DNA of 64,000 bases from Confluentibacter sediminis (GTDB lineage Bacteria; Bacteroidota; Bacteroidia; Flavobacteriales; Flavobacteriaceae). Below, one piece after another: positions 1 to 9,900 of this stretch. The DNA lies in NCBI RefSeq assembly GCF_003258355.1, contig NZ_QKPO01000004.1, positions 186,001 to 250,000 of the forward strand, written 5' to 3'. How positions within the stretch are numbered: the stretch's first letter is position 1; every line of letters begins with the position of its first letter. The notes below the pieces were generated by a model. That model was not told the origin of the DNA and made no database searches. It saw only the letters and a list, made by a program, of their open reading frames with translations. Position numbers and translations under genes: made by a program.

Positions 1-2453
1 TTAGGAGGACTCGGCACCGCAAATATGGATAGAAGATCATGGACCTGTCGGTTGTAGTAATCAATGCTACCGCTTACACGGTTATCCAACATGCTGAAAT
101 CAACGCCAATATCTGTTTCTCGTTTTTCTTCCCATTTCAGATTAGGATTTGGGTTAGAAGCAGGAACCAGTGTTTTTATCCAATTACCATTGGAATACAC
201 ATAGCCATAACCATAATCAAGAATTCCAACTGCCTTGAACAAATCAGAAGGTTGTGACCCAGTGACTCCATATCCCGCCCTTAATTTAATGTCATTAAAT
301 AGGGTCTGATTTTTCATGAAAGATTCTTCTGTAACTCTCCAACCTACTGAAATTGCTGGAAATGTACCCCAAGGATTATTCGTACCCCATAATTGACTGG
401 CTTCTTCACGGCGTATACTTGCCATCAAAAGATATTTGTTATTATAATTGTAGTTGAAACGCCCGAAATAGCCTATAAGATTGGTCTTTTGTCTATAGTT
501 ATCAATCATGCCCTCATATTTTCCACTACTAATAGCTTGTCCAAGTTGAATATTGTTGTATCCAAACTTATCGGTTGGAAAATCCCAGTTTCTCATGCCA
601 TAATTGCTGTATTCATTATCCTGATAACTATACCCTCCTAAAATAGCGAAATTATGATCCTTTATAGACTTTTTGTATTCTACAGTGAGTTCAATCAGGT
701 GATCGATCGATTCATTTCCTCCAATAGATGCATAACCATTCCGATTATCCCGTAAGGTACTTGCATGTTGTTTCGTTTCAGCATAGCCATTTTCTTCAAT
801 TCTTTTCCCATATGAAAAGACTCCGGATAATTTTAGGCCATCAATCGGCGCATAGACAACAGAGCCTTTATATCTCGAAACTTGGTTGTTTGCTTGCCCA
901 TCACTTTCGTATAAATCTGATACGGGACTTTCATAGTCAAACTTCGTAAGTTCCTGAAACCATGTTCCGTCAGGATTCTTAATAGGAGCGGTTGGGTTTT
1001 GCATGACCGATTGTCGGTAGATATTCTGATTAAAACCATTCCATTTCGAAGAGGAACTAAATAAATTGATGTTGAATTTCAGTTTATTATCAAACATACT
1101 ATGGTTAAAATCCACGCGACCTGAGAATTTCTCATTGTAAGACTTTCTAAATATTCCTTCCTTGTTATCATAGTTTAAACTTATCAGGTAATTAGTTGTT
1201 TGGTTACCACCACGGAATGTTAAGTTGTGAGATTGAATCAATGGAGTTTGGCTTATCTCTTTAAACCAATCTGTGCTTTCTCCATAATCAGGCATTTCAT
1301 TTTGGCGGAAACCTGCGGCAATCTGATCTCTAAAATCGGCAGCGGTCGATAAATTAAGCTTCCGAGCGATAGTTTGAGTACTTACAAAGGTTTGATATTC
1401 AACGGTGCTTTTTCCATCTCCGCGTGCACTTTTTGTTGTAATCAGGATTACACCATTTGTTCCCCGAGTACCATAAATTGCAGCTGCAGAACCGTCTTTT
1501 AGCACATCAATGGACTCAATATCTTGAGGCGATACTGTTTTCATGTCGCCAGGAATTCCATCAATAAGAACAAGCGGATCCTGATTTGCTCCCATAAGCG
1601 AAGTATTTCCACGTAAAAGAATTTGGGTTTTATTTGTAGGGTCACCACTAGGAGAAATGATTGTTAGACCAGCTACTTTTCCCTGTATTAATTGACCTGC
1701 GTCAGCAACACTTCCTTTGATGAAATCATCAGCTTTTACAGTGGCTACTGAACTGGTCACGTCGGCTTTCTTCATGGTTCCATAACCAACCACCACAACT
1801 TCGTTTAGCGCAGCTGCATTTTCAGCCAACATAATGGCAATATTAGTTTGATTACCAATAACTATTTCTTTTGTTAAGAAACCAACATAAGAAATCACAA
1901 GTGTAGCATTCTTATTTGAAACATGAAGAGTAAAATTACCGTCAAAGTCTGACTGCGTACCATTTGTGGTGCCTTTTTCTATAATGTTAGCTCCAGGTAA
2001 TGGTTGGCCATTACTATCTGATATAGTTCCAGAAATTTCAATACCTTGTTCATTTGTATTATCTAAAGGACTTGAATTGGTCACTACTGGTTTTTCTTTA
2101 ATAATAATGGTGTTTTTTTCAGATAATTCAAAATTTAAGTTTTCATTTGATAAGCTTTTATCTAGTAACTTTGCTACCAAAATCTCTCCTTTTTCCAATT
2201 GTACTTTTGGAGCATCCTTAAATAAGTTTCTTGGATAAATAAAACGATAATCTGTTTGCTGTTTGATGATTTTAAAAACCTGGTCAACGGTAACCAATTG
2301 ATCTCGATCAATCAAAACTTTTTCTTGTGAAAATAATTTTTCTCCATTTAAACTGAAAACTGTTGTACAAAATAGAAAGATAAACGTTTTCATAATTGGG
2401 AATAATAGCCGTCTCCGAATAATCGAACGGACAAAAGTTGATTTAATTTTCAT
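1..2453 (-). CDS. SusC/RagA-family TonB-dependent receptor with STN domain (partial, C-terminus outside window)
   Basis: This is an outer-membrane TonB-dependent importer of the SusC type. The reading frame is open from an ATG at 2453 down to base 1, about 817 residues, so the C-terminal barrel end lies off the window. I read an N-terminal hydrophobic export segment, then an STN signalling domain (about residues 45-115). A carboxypeptidase-regulatory-like domain follows (ISGTISDSNGQPLPGANI), then a plug with NEVVVVGYG and the motif DGSAAAIYGTRGTNGV typical of SusC. The last residues in the window (LKWEEKRETDIGVDF) are a normal barrel signature. The STN domain together with the FecR and sigma genes just upstream indicates cell-surface signalling: substrate binding would relieve the anti-sigma factor and induce this operon. 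No SusD partner is visible because the downstream side is cut off. The substrate is unknown. Confidence 0.93.
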   Translation of the reverse strand, partial: MKIKSTFVRSIIRRRLLFPIMKTFIFLFCTTVFSLNGEKLFSQEKVLIDRDQLVTVDQVFKIIKQQTDYRFIYPRNLFKDAPKVQLEKGEILVAKLLDKSLSNENLNFELSEKNTIIIKEKPVVTNSSPLDNTNEQGIEISGTISDSNGQPLPGANIIEKGTTNGTQSDFDGNFTLHVSNKNATLVISYVGFLTKEIVIGNQTNIAIMLAENAAALNEVVVVGYGTMKKADVTSSVATVKADDFIKGSVADAGQLIQGKVAGLTIISPSGDPTNKTQILLRGNTSLMGANQDPLVLIDGIPGDMKTVSPQDIESIDVLKDGSAAAIYGTRGTNGVILITTKSARGDGKSTVEYQTFVSTQTIARKLNLSTAADFRDQIAAGFRQNEMPDYGESTDWFKEISQTPLIQSHNLTFRGGNQTTNYLISLNYDNKEGIFRKSYNEKFSGRVDFNHSMFDNKLKFNINLFSSSSKWNGFNQNIYRQSVMQNPTAPIKNPDGTWFQELTKFDYESPVSDLYESDGQANNQVSRYKGSVVYAPIDGLKLSGVFSYGKRIEENGYAETKQHASTLRDNRNGYASIGGNESIDHLIELTVEYKKSIKDHNFAILGGYSYQDNEYSNYGMRNWDFPTDKFGYNNIQLGQAISSGKYEGMIDNYRQKTNLIGYFGRFNYNYNNKYLLMASIRREEASQLWGTNNPWGTFPAISVGWRVTEESFMKNQTLFNDIKLRAGYGVTGSQPSDLFKAVGILDYGYGYVYSNGNWIKTLVPASNPNPNLKWEEKRETDIGVDFSMLDNRVSGSIDYYNRQVHDLLSIFAVPSPP

Positions 2454-2548
2454 AAATTTGCATTGTGTTAGTTAAACATTTAATTAATACACTCTTAGAG
2501 GGACGAAGTTTGATACACGCCACATGTTATGACTTCGCCCTTTTTTTG
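2453..2548 (+). terminator. Antisense-oriented intrinsic terminator in the FecR-SusC gap (candidate cis-antisense sRNA, copy 1)
   Basis: On the plus strand, opposite to the operon, 2499-2509 pairs with 2532-2541 (10 base pairs, one bulged A at 2503) and is followed at once by seven T (2541-2547). That is an intrinsic terminator for transcription running from susC toward fecR. A -7-like TAAATTTG lies at 2453-2460 on the same strand, overlapping the susC start codon, so a transcript of about 80 nt would cover the susC leader. No TTG -33 box is seen. In the sense direction there is no T-tract after the stem. The same element lies at 6877-6978 with a compensatory pair change. Antisense sRNAs at this position (DonS type) are known in Bacteroides fragilis. 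A transcript here is inference. Confidence 0.5.
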
Positions 2549-2558
2549 TGAAGTACTC

Positions 2559-3719
2559 TTATTTTAAGAGTACTGTTTTATTGTTTATTTTGTAGTCCTT
2601 AATTATTTTAAAATTTTTAATAATGATTAGTATTTCTTCTATGTTTTGATTTTTATCCAATATCCCATTAAACTCTACATTCTCACTTTTTTGATTTTCA
2701 AAAAACACCTCTATATCGTACCATCTGGCTAAAACTTTCATGATTTCCTTCAATGATTTATTTTCAAAACTAAAAACGCCTTCTTTCCATGAAATTTCAT
2801 TATAAACATCTACTGTTTTTAACGCTAGCGTATTAGTCTTAAAATCTAAATGAGATTGTTGATTAGGTAATAAATTTTGTTTTTTTCCTTCATAGCTTAA
2901 AGCCACTTTTCCTTTTACCAAAGTCGTGTAAGTATCTGTATCATCTTTATAGGCTTTTATATTAAATTCCGTTCCTATGACCTCTACTTCTTGATCTTTG
3001 TTTATAACTCTAAATTTAGCTCCGTTATGTTTAGTGCTGGGAGAAACATCAAAATAGGCTTCACCATAAACAAGCTCTACTTCTCTGATATCACCTTCAA
3101 CAAATACAACGGGATATTTTAATTGTGATTCTGAATTCAACCATACTTGAGTGCCATCAGACAGCTTTATAGAAAACTTGCCCCCTCTTGGAATGGTTAA
3201 ATAATTATATTTTATTTTATTTTTTGATTTTTCCGATGGGTTATATACCAATTTTTCACCATTGCTACTTATATTGTTTTTTTGATATGTTGTACTTTTT
3301 CCTAACGCAACAGTCGAACCATCTTCTAATGTTAAAATAGCTTTATCGGTTCCTGTTTCTATCTTACTATCTACAATTTTGGAGATGCCTTTAGTAGGGG
3401 GGAACAAGTTGTCCTTAAAGAAATAACTGGTTGTCAATATACCAAGTACTGCAGCTGCAGCTGCATATTTCCATGATATCTTTCGTACAGGAATGGTTAT
3501 TTTATTTTGAACCTTTTCTAAATCGGCTTGCTTGTTGATTTGATTTGTTAAATTTTTACGTCGTTTTATTAAAGACTCATCGGTGAGATTCTTTAATATG
3601 TATTGTTTGTCTTTTTTGTCGAAAATTTCAAAATTATCTAAATCAGTAGGTAATTCACCTTTTAATAAAGATGCTGCAATTTGTTTTGATAGGACTATTA
3701 TTTTATTAAATATGGGCAT
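2559..3719 (-). CDS. FecR-family anti-sigma factor
   Basis: A 386-residue membrane anti-sigma regulator. The N-terminal cytoplasmic part (about 1-85) would hold the ECF sigma factor. One transmembrane segment follows (about 86-104, AAAAAVLGILTTSYFF). The periplasmic FecR domain (about 170-270, containing LTIPRGGKFSIKLSDGTQVW and YGEAYFDVS) and a C-terminal DUF4974-type region (about 305-386, FENKSLKEIMKVLARWYDIEV) complete the protein. The periplasmic part is expected to contact the STN domain of the receptor encoded next. It lies 123 bp after the sigma gene and about 105 bp before susC, all on the minus strand. It closely resembles the FecR protein at 5720-6856, including GTQVWLNSESQLKYP, so the two systems look like paralogues. 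Confidence 0.93.
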   Translation of the reverse strand: MPIFNKIIVLSKQIAASLLKGELPTDLDNFEIFDKKDKQYILKNLTDESLIKRRKNLTNQINKQADLEKVQNKITIPVRKISWKYAAAAAVLGILTTSYFFKDNLFPPTKGISKIVDSKIETGTDKAILTLEDGSTVALGKSTTYQKNNISSNGEKLVYNPSEKSKNKIKYNYLTIPRGGKFSIKLSDGTQVWLNSESQLKYPVVFVEGDIREVELVYGEAYFDVSPSTKHNGAKFRVINKDQEVEVIGTEFNIKAYKDDTDTYTTLVKGKVALSYEGKKQNLLPNQQSHLDFKTNTLALKTVDVYNEISWKEGVFSFENKSLKEIMKVLARWYDIEVFFENQKSENVEFNGILDKNQNIEEILIIIKNFKIIKDYKINNKTVLLK

Positions 3720-3842
3720 GAAACATATGTTAAATTATCTAAAATATGTGCTTTATTAACCATAAGACGATAAAAAGTACACAGAGGGTTAAGAAAAAGT
3801 TAAAAAAAATTAAAAATTTTGGAAAAAGGGGAATTAAATAGT

Positions 3843-4436
3843 CTATTTAGAACTTATAAATATAAACGCTATCAAAATAAAGTGCTCTTTTAAAAGTGGC
3901 TTTAGCCTTTTATAGGCTATTTTTTTTTGCGCTTTAATCGTGTTAATTGACAAACTTAGGGTATTGGCAATTTCAGCATTTGAAAGTTCTTTAATACTCA
4001 TTCTAATAATTTGGGCACATTTGTACGGAAGAGTATTAATAGCTTCTTCAATAATAGTTGAAGCCTCTAAGACAACTACTTCACGTAAAAAGAATGGTTC
4101 TGTTTCTAGTTTCTCTATGTCCCTTATTGGTAAGTGAGATGTTGATTTATAGAGTTTGCTTTTAAGATAATCGAGGGATTTATTTCTTACTGAAGTATAT
4201 AGATATGATTTAACACTGCTTTCACTTTGAAACTCAATTTTGTCTTCCCAGATTTTTATAAAAACATCTTGAACTAGATCTTTTGATATTTCAATGTCTT
4301 CAATATACTTATTTGAAAACAAGCATAATGAAGTATATAATTTATTGAAAAAATATTTGTATTCTTTCAATGTTAATGTATATGTTTCTGTTTTTTGCAC
4401 TTGTTTTTTTATTAATGCATATTCAAATCTAAACAA
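3843..4436 (-). CDS. ECF RNA polymerase sigma factor (Bacteroidota family)
   Basis: A 197-residue ECF sigma factor. Region 2 is seen in the middle (LVQDVFIKIWEDKIEF, then VKSYLYTSVRNKSLDYLK), and region 4 near the end (LSNAEIANTLSLSINTIKAQKKIAYKRLK) forms the helix-turn-helix that reads the -35 box. It should be held by the FecR protein encoded immediately downstream on the same strand and activate the sigma-FecR-SusC operon. The N-terminus is slightly longer than usual, and an internal start is possible because the conserved part begins only near YKYFFNKLY. The C-terminus carries a hydrophobic tail (FILIAFIFIS) not required by the family, a feature also found in weaker form in the second sigma factor of this window. 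Confidence 0.9.
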   Translation of the reverse strand: MFRFEYALIKKQVQKTETYTLTLKEYKYFFNKLYTSLCLFSNKYIEDIEISKDLVQDVFIKIWEDKIEFQSESSVKSYLYTSVRNKSLDYLKSKLYKSTSHLPIRDIEKLETEPFFLREVVVLEASTIIEEAINTLPYKCAQIIRMSIKELSNAEIANTLSLSINTIKAQKKIAYKRLKPLLKEHFILIAFIFISSK

Positions 4437-5006
4437 AAAAAATGAATATGATAATTTTAAAGAAAATAATTGTAATATTTACACTTATCTCAAACCCAAA
4501 TATTATGTAAATTAAATATTCGGAAATATAAAAATTTGACATTGTTATTTGAGAATAAGGTTGCTATGGCTTAATAGAAATAAAACCCTTAATCTAAAAG
4601 GGTGAAGATTCTGTCATCACATCTCTACACTATTACATTTCATTCACAATCAAAAAGCTATTAATCATATGATTTACAGTTTTTTTTTCTTTTCTTTTTT
4701 AGGCATATCATCAGAATACAAAAAATACTTTAAAAAAGGTTATCAAATCACATACCAAATACCGTTTAAAAACGGATTGACCTAATTGTTAAAATTGAGC
4801 CATCTGTTGGGATATAAAATGTATGTATCTTTACAAGTGATTTGACTTTTTATATGACTTCTATGAATAAATTGACGCAGCAAAATAAAATGTAATAAAA
4901 TCTAGATCATTGCAAATTACTTTCAGAACAATTTAATTTTTAGACAAGTTTTTAAAGTATATCAATATGAAGCCACTGGCCACCTAAGTAGTAGATAATA
5001 AAATTT
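4437..5006. other. Gene-free stretch between two sigma-factor genes; holds a palindromic repeat
   Basis: A 570-bp AT-rich gap. I found no convincing coding frame. It contains the first copy of the three-copy palindromic repeat (4641-4764) and probably the promoter of the 4436 sigma gene, although I could not pick a clear TAnnTTTG box. The rest shows nothing recognisable. Confidence 0.6.
4641..4764. repeat. Interspersed palindromic repeat, copy 1 of 3
   Basis: Core TTAATCATATGATTTACAG within AAAGCTATTAA...TTTACAGTTTTTTTT, followed by a tail with two imperfect direct repeats (GGTTATCAAATCA, CATACCAAAT). The core and tail recur at 15641-15730 and 24744-24862. This copy has the weakest stem of the three. 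The copies sit at module boundaries: this one just outside the right-hand sigma/FecR/SusCD locus. Confidence 0.6.
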
Positions 5007-5588
5007 TTATTTATCTAAAGGTGTTTTAAAAACTTTATGAGCAAAAAATAAAAATAATGTATCATCTTTAAATCCTTGTCTTATTTTCTTAAAAGCAAGT
5101 CTCATATGTGATTCCACCGTTTTTTTTGAAATATTTAGTTCATTCGCAATCTCATCATATTTTAAGCCTTCAAATTTATTGAGTTCTAAAACTTTCTTAC
5201 AAATAGGAGGTAAGGTGTCAATAACCATTCTTAGACGTTTGATTTTATGCTCCAATAAGTCTTTGTTTTCAGAAATATGATCTCTAATGATTTCAGATTT
5301 AAAATTTTCAAGTAAATCTAATTGCCTTCTGGTTTTTCTATAATAATCTATATAGGTGGTATAGCTAGCCGAAAACAAATAGCCTCTTACTGAATTTTTA
5401 ATGGTTATGGTGCTTCTGTTTATCCAAAGATTAACAAAAACTTGCTGTACAATATCTTCCGATAATGCTAAATCATTGTTTAAAGACCTTATGTATCTAA
5501 CCAAATCTTTGTAGTAAGTCTTGAACAACACATCAAAAGCATCACTATCATCTGTCTTTATTTTCTGAATAAGATCTAGGTCTTCCAT
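5007..5588 (-). CDS. ECF RNA polymerase sigma factor (Bacteroidota family)
   Basis: A 193-residue ECF sigma factor. The start MEDLDLIQKIKTDDSDAFDVLFKTYY is a typical N-terminus. Region 2 follows (ALSEDIVQQVFVNLWINRS, then VRGYLFSASYTTYIDYYRKTRRQ). Region 4 is at about 130-175 (LPPICKKVLELNKFEGLKY, then ELNISKKTVESHMRLAFKKI). It is divergent from the FecR gene that starts at 5720, with a 131-bp shared control region, and is probably that FecR's partner. Such pairs are more often co-oriented, so partner choice between the two FecR proteins of this window is inferred from distance only. Confidence 0.92.
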   Translation of the reverse strand: MEDLDLIQKIKTDDSDAFDVLFKTYYKDLVRYIRSLNNDLALSEDIVQQVFVNLWINRSTITIKNSVRGYLFSASYTTYIDYYRKTRRQLDLLENFKSEIIRDHISENKDLLEHKIKRLRMVIDTLPPICKKVLELNKFEGLKYDEIANELNISKKTVESHMRLAFKKIRQGFKDDTLFLFFAHKVFKTPLDK

Positions 5589-5719
5589 GAAAAATTGGCA
5601 ATTTTCATTACAAGATTACAAAAGATTTAAGATAAAAATCAAAAAAAAGTGTTTTTTCACTAAGGGTTTTTTAAAATTCATGACGACATTTCAATAAATA
5701 AGATAATTTACTGAATTTA

Positions 5720-6856
5720 ATGAAAAAAATCATAATAAAATATTTAAACGATTCCCTCACGGATAATGAATACCAAGAATTACTGCTTTGGCTTAGAAAA
5801 CCTAAAAACAAAAAGAAATTTGCAACATTTGTTGAAGAAAATTATCACTTAAATATGTCTTATGAAGAAATTGATGACGATAAGGCTCTAAACAAGGTGA
5901 AGATGAGCATTGTAAAGCATAAAAAAGCTTCAAGATATAGTATTTGGAAATATGCTGTGGCCGCTGCTGTAGCCATCTTGTTTGCTTTTGGATATTTGTT
6001 TAATGATAGTAAAATGCTATTAGATAATAAGCCTGTCATAGTAAATAACCAAATAAAAACAGGGATCCACAAAGCTACCTTAACATTGGAAGATGGCTCA
6101 CAGGTAGTCTTAGGGAAAGGAACTGATTATAAATCTCAGAATGTCCAAAGTAACGGAGAGGCATTGATGTATGTTACAGGCCAAACCGAAAATGCACATG
6201 TTTCTTTTAATACTTTAACCGTCCCAAGAGGTGGTCAATTCCAGATTGCCCTAGCTGATGGTACTCAGGTATGGCTCAATTCAGAATCTCAATTAAAATA
6301 TCCAATTACTTTTATAGATGGAGAAAGTCGAAACGTAGAACTCATATATGGTGAAGCTTATTTTGATGTATCGCATAGTACCGAACATGGTGGTTCTAAC
6401 TTTAAAGTTATACATAATCAACAAGAAATTCAAGTTTTAGGTACGAAATTCAATATAAAAGCTTATAAAGATGAAGCTAGCATTTACACCACATTGGTTG
6501 AAGGTAAAGTTGCCATTAGCACTCCATCAGAAAGAAAAATATTATTACCCAATCAACAAGCTATTTTAAGCAATGTCAACAACAAAATAGTTGTTAGTGA
6601 TATAAAAGTAAAAGATGAAATTGCCTGGGTTAATGGAGAGTTCATTATAAAACATAAATCTCTTAAAACCATTATGAAAGAATTATCTAGATGGTACGAT
6701 ATGGATGTGGTTTTTAAGGAAAAGAGCTTAGAAGATGTGAAATTTGTTGGGGTTTTAGGTAGAGAACAGGATATTGTTCAAATATTAAACACCATTAAAG
6801 AATTAGGTGTTATTAATGGGTATGAGATTACGAATAAACAAGTTATTTTAAAATAA
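5720..6856 (+). CDS. FecR-family anti-sigma factor
   Basis: A 378-residue single-pass anti-sigma factor heading the right-hand uptake operon. It has a cytoplasmic N-terminus (about 1-75, beginning IIIKYLNDSLTDNEYQELL), a transmembrane helix at about 78-95 (YAVAAAVAILFAFGYLF), the FecR domain (about 165-265, with TVPRGGQFQIALADGTQVW and YGEAYFDVSHS) and a DUF4974-like C-terminus (about 300-378, HKSLKTIMKELSRWYDMDV). It should transmit receptor occupancy, sensed through the STN domain of the SusC encoded 121 bp downstream, to the divergent sigma factor at 5007-5588. It is a close relative of the FecR at 2559-3719. Confidence 0.94.
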   Translation: MKKIIIKYLNDSLTDNEYQELLLWLRKPKNKKKFATFVEENYHLNMSYEEIDDDKALNKVKMSIVKHKKASRYSIWKYAVAAAVAILFAFGYLFNDSKMLLDNKPVIVNNQIKTGIHKATLTLEDGSQVVLGKGTDYKSQNVQSNGEALMYVTGQTENAHVSFNTLTVPRGGQFQIALADGTQVWLNSESQLKYPITFIDGESRNVELIYGEAYFDVSHSTEHGGSNFKVIHNQQEIQVLGTKFNIKAYKDEASIYTTLVEGKVAISTPSERKILLPNQQAILSNVNNKIVVSDIKVKDEIAWVNGEFIIKHKSLKTIMKELSRWYDMDVVFKEKSLEDVKFVGVLGREQDIVQILNTIKELGVINGYEITNKQVILK

Positions 6857-6876
6857 ACAACTTCGATAAGATATAT

Positions 6877-6978
6877 AAAAAAAGGGAGCGAAATTCAAAC
6901 ATTTGGCGGTGTCTCAGATTTCGTCCCTCTAAAGTGCAATTATTAAACAAATGTCTAACTAACACAAAAACAAATTTA
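6877..6978 (-). terminator. Antisense-oriented intrinsic terminator in the FecR-SusC gap (candidate cis-antisense sRNA, copy 2)
   Basis: Second copy of the element at 2453-2548, mirrored with its operon. On the minus strand 6928-6918 pairs with 6894-6883 (11 base pairs, G6888 bulged), followed by seven T (complement of 6883-6877). TAAATTTG, a -7-like box, is at 6978-6971 on the minus strand over the susC start. An antisense RNA of about 88 nt is predicted. Compared with copy 1 one stem pair changes from G-C to A-T on both arms, and the loop word TGGCG is kept. Expression is inferred, not shown. Confidence 0.5.
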
Positions 6979-9900
6979 TGCAAATTAAATTGATTAATCC
7001 CCGTTCTTTCTTTAGAAAGCGGTTACTTATGTTTATTATGAGAACATTCATTTTCTTATTATGTACAACGGTTTTTAGTTTAAATACGGGAAGTGTTTTA
7101 GCGCAAGAGCGTGTTAAAATAGAGTCGGATAAAACGGTTACTATTGATGAGGTTTTTGAAATTATTATGAATCAAACCAAGTATCGATTTCTGTACCCTG
7201 AAGATTTATTTAAAGATTTACCTAAAATACAGTTAAAAAAAGGGTTTGTGAGCCTCGATAAATTACTTAAAAATAGTATAACAGACGAAGCTTTTAATTT
7301 GGTTTTAAGTGAGAACAATACGATTTTGATAAAAAGAAAGAAAGACCAGCAAGAAATACGTGTTTCAGGTAAAGTTGTGGATAGCAAAGGCATTCCAATT
7401 CCTGGAGTAACAGTATTAATAAAAGGAACATTTAGAGGTGTAGCAACCGATATAGATGGAAACTACAAGATTGCTGTTATGAATAAAGAAAATGTTCTGG
7501 TGTTTTCTGCGCTGGGTTTTAAAGCGGTCGAAATTGTTATAGGCGATCAAAAAACAATTAATGTCACTCTTGAAGAGTCTGTTGAAGGACTTGATGAAGT
7601 TACCATTGTATCTACAGGATACCAAAACATTTCTAAAGAACGAACAACAGGTTCCTTCGCAGTAGTAAAGGCTGAAGATTTAGATAAAATACCAGGCTCT
7701 AATGCTATTATGAAGTTAGAAGGACAAGTTCCAGGTCTTCAAATAGATCTTTTAGAATCTGACAATACATTTGTATATGGCAATTTATTGCCAGAAACCG
7801 AAGGTAATACAAGCTACAATTTTAGAATTAGAGGACAATCTACTTATAAAGCGGAGGATATGCCATTGATAGTTTTAGACGGCACCCCTACAGAGCTGGA
7901 TATAAGAACTTTAAACCCTAAGGATATTGACAAGATTACCTTTTTAAAAGATGCAGCTTCTGCATCCATTTATGGAGCTAGAGCTGCAAATGGAGTGATC
8001 GTTATTGATACCAAAAAAGGTAAAGAGGGAAAAACCAGAATTAATTATTCCCAAAGTTATACTTTTTCTACAAAGCCATCATTGTCTAGTTTGCCACTCA
8101 TGAATTCAACCCAAATATTAGATTTGGAACAAGAATTAATTAATAAAAACATGGTTTATGATCCTGCCGGTGCAAGCAGTTTGTATAGTGCAACGCCAAT
8201 TAGCCGAGGTATGGAAATTATGTTTCAAGAGTTAAGAGGAGATATTACTTCAGCAGAAAAAGAAGCAGCACTTAATGTTTTAAAAAACAGAAATGGTTAT
8301 GGGCAAATAGAACAATACCTTTTGCAACCATCTGAAGCTATTACCCACGATTTATCATTAAGTGGTGGACAAAACGATTATAGGTATTTTACATCGGTAT
8401 CTTTTGCAAAAGAAAAAACCCAAGCAAAAGGCTCTGAAGGGAAGCGATTTACATTAACTGCCAATCAAGATTTTAAACTCTTTAATTACGCCAGTTTAAA
8501 TACGAGTTTAAAAGGGTCTTTTTTCGATTATTCTCAAAATAGTTTAGGCTTGTCTCCTTTAGCATCAAGCTTGACAACGTATTTACCATATGATCAAATA
8601 GTAGATAATAATGGTAATTCCGTAAGTTATTATACAGCATTTTATAGCGCTCAAAGTCAAAGCTTTGAAAATGCAGGATATTTACCTTGGGGCTATAATT
8701 ACATAGACGAATTAGAAAATAAAGATAGTCGTATTAAAGAGCAAAATTACTCAGCAAATATTGCCCTTACACTTCCCTTTGGAAAAGGATTAAATGCGGT
8801 AACCAATTATTATATGGAGCGTTCTTATTTAGATAATCCTAATTATTATAACGAAAACACCTTTTATACCCGCAACTTAATAAATTCCGCTACATATCAA
8901 GATACCAATACAGGAAATCTAACAAAAGGTGTTCCTAATGGAGGTATTTTCCAAAAGAACAATTATGTAAAAGAGAGCTATACTGCACGAACACAATTAA
9001 ATTATAACAATGTGTTTAATAGTAAACATGCTATAGATGCCATTGCTGGTATAGAAGTAAGACAAATAAGAGAGAAAACAGCAGGAGGGAATTTGTATGG
9101 TTATAATGAACAAACACAGACTTCGGTAGATTTACCATCTTCAACGTATACTTCAGTTTATGGAGGCACCTATAATATTTCATATGGAAATATAAATAAA
9201 GATGTAAGACGTAGGTTTTTGTCTTATTATGGAAATGCGGCCTATTCATATGATAATAAATATACCATTTCTGGAAGCATCCGTTTAGACGATTATAACA
9301 ATTTTGGTGTCGATAAAAAATACAGGAGAACACCATTGTGGTCTACAGGAGCAAAATGGAATATAAGTAAAGAGACCTTTTTAAAAGATGTTGATGTGAT
9401 AAATAATTTAAGTTTTAGAATGTCTTATGGTTTCAACGGAAACATAAGTTTAACAACATTCCCTTTCACAAACATATCGATATCAGGTTCAGATTATAAC
9501 TTGTCTCAATTACCATATGCATTTATTACAGCAGCAGCTAATCCTTCTTTAAGATGGGAAAAAACAGGAATTTTAAACTTTGGCCTTGATTTCTCTCTAT
9601 TAAACAATAGATTGAGTGGAACCCTAGAATACTATACAAAAAATAGTAAAGATTTAATTCAAGACTTTCCGGTGTCAGAGTTTTATGGTTTGCCAGGTAA
9701 TAGTTTAACACGGAATACAGCAACATTAGAAAGTAAGGGAATTGATTTTAATTTGAATGGTGTTGTTTTAAAAGCGAAAGATTTTAGTTTAAATACAAGT
9801 TTTGTGCTTTCGTATAATAAAAATGAAGTAACAGATTCTAGATACGAAAGTTATGCAAATTACCTTAACGGAACAGGAAGCACACCTCCAATTATTGGGT

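Noticed and set aside
6877-6930. Sense-strand terminator or attenuator between FecR and SusC
   Set aside because: In the sense direction the stem is followed by TCTAAAGTG, not by a T-tract; the T-tract is only on the antisense strand in both copies.
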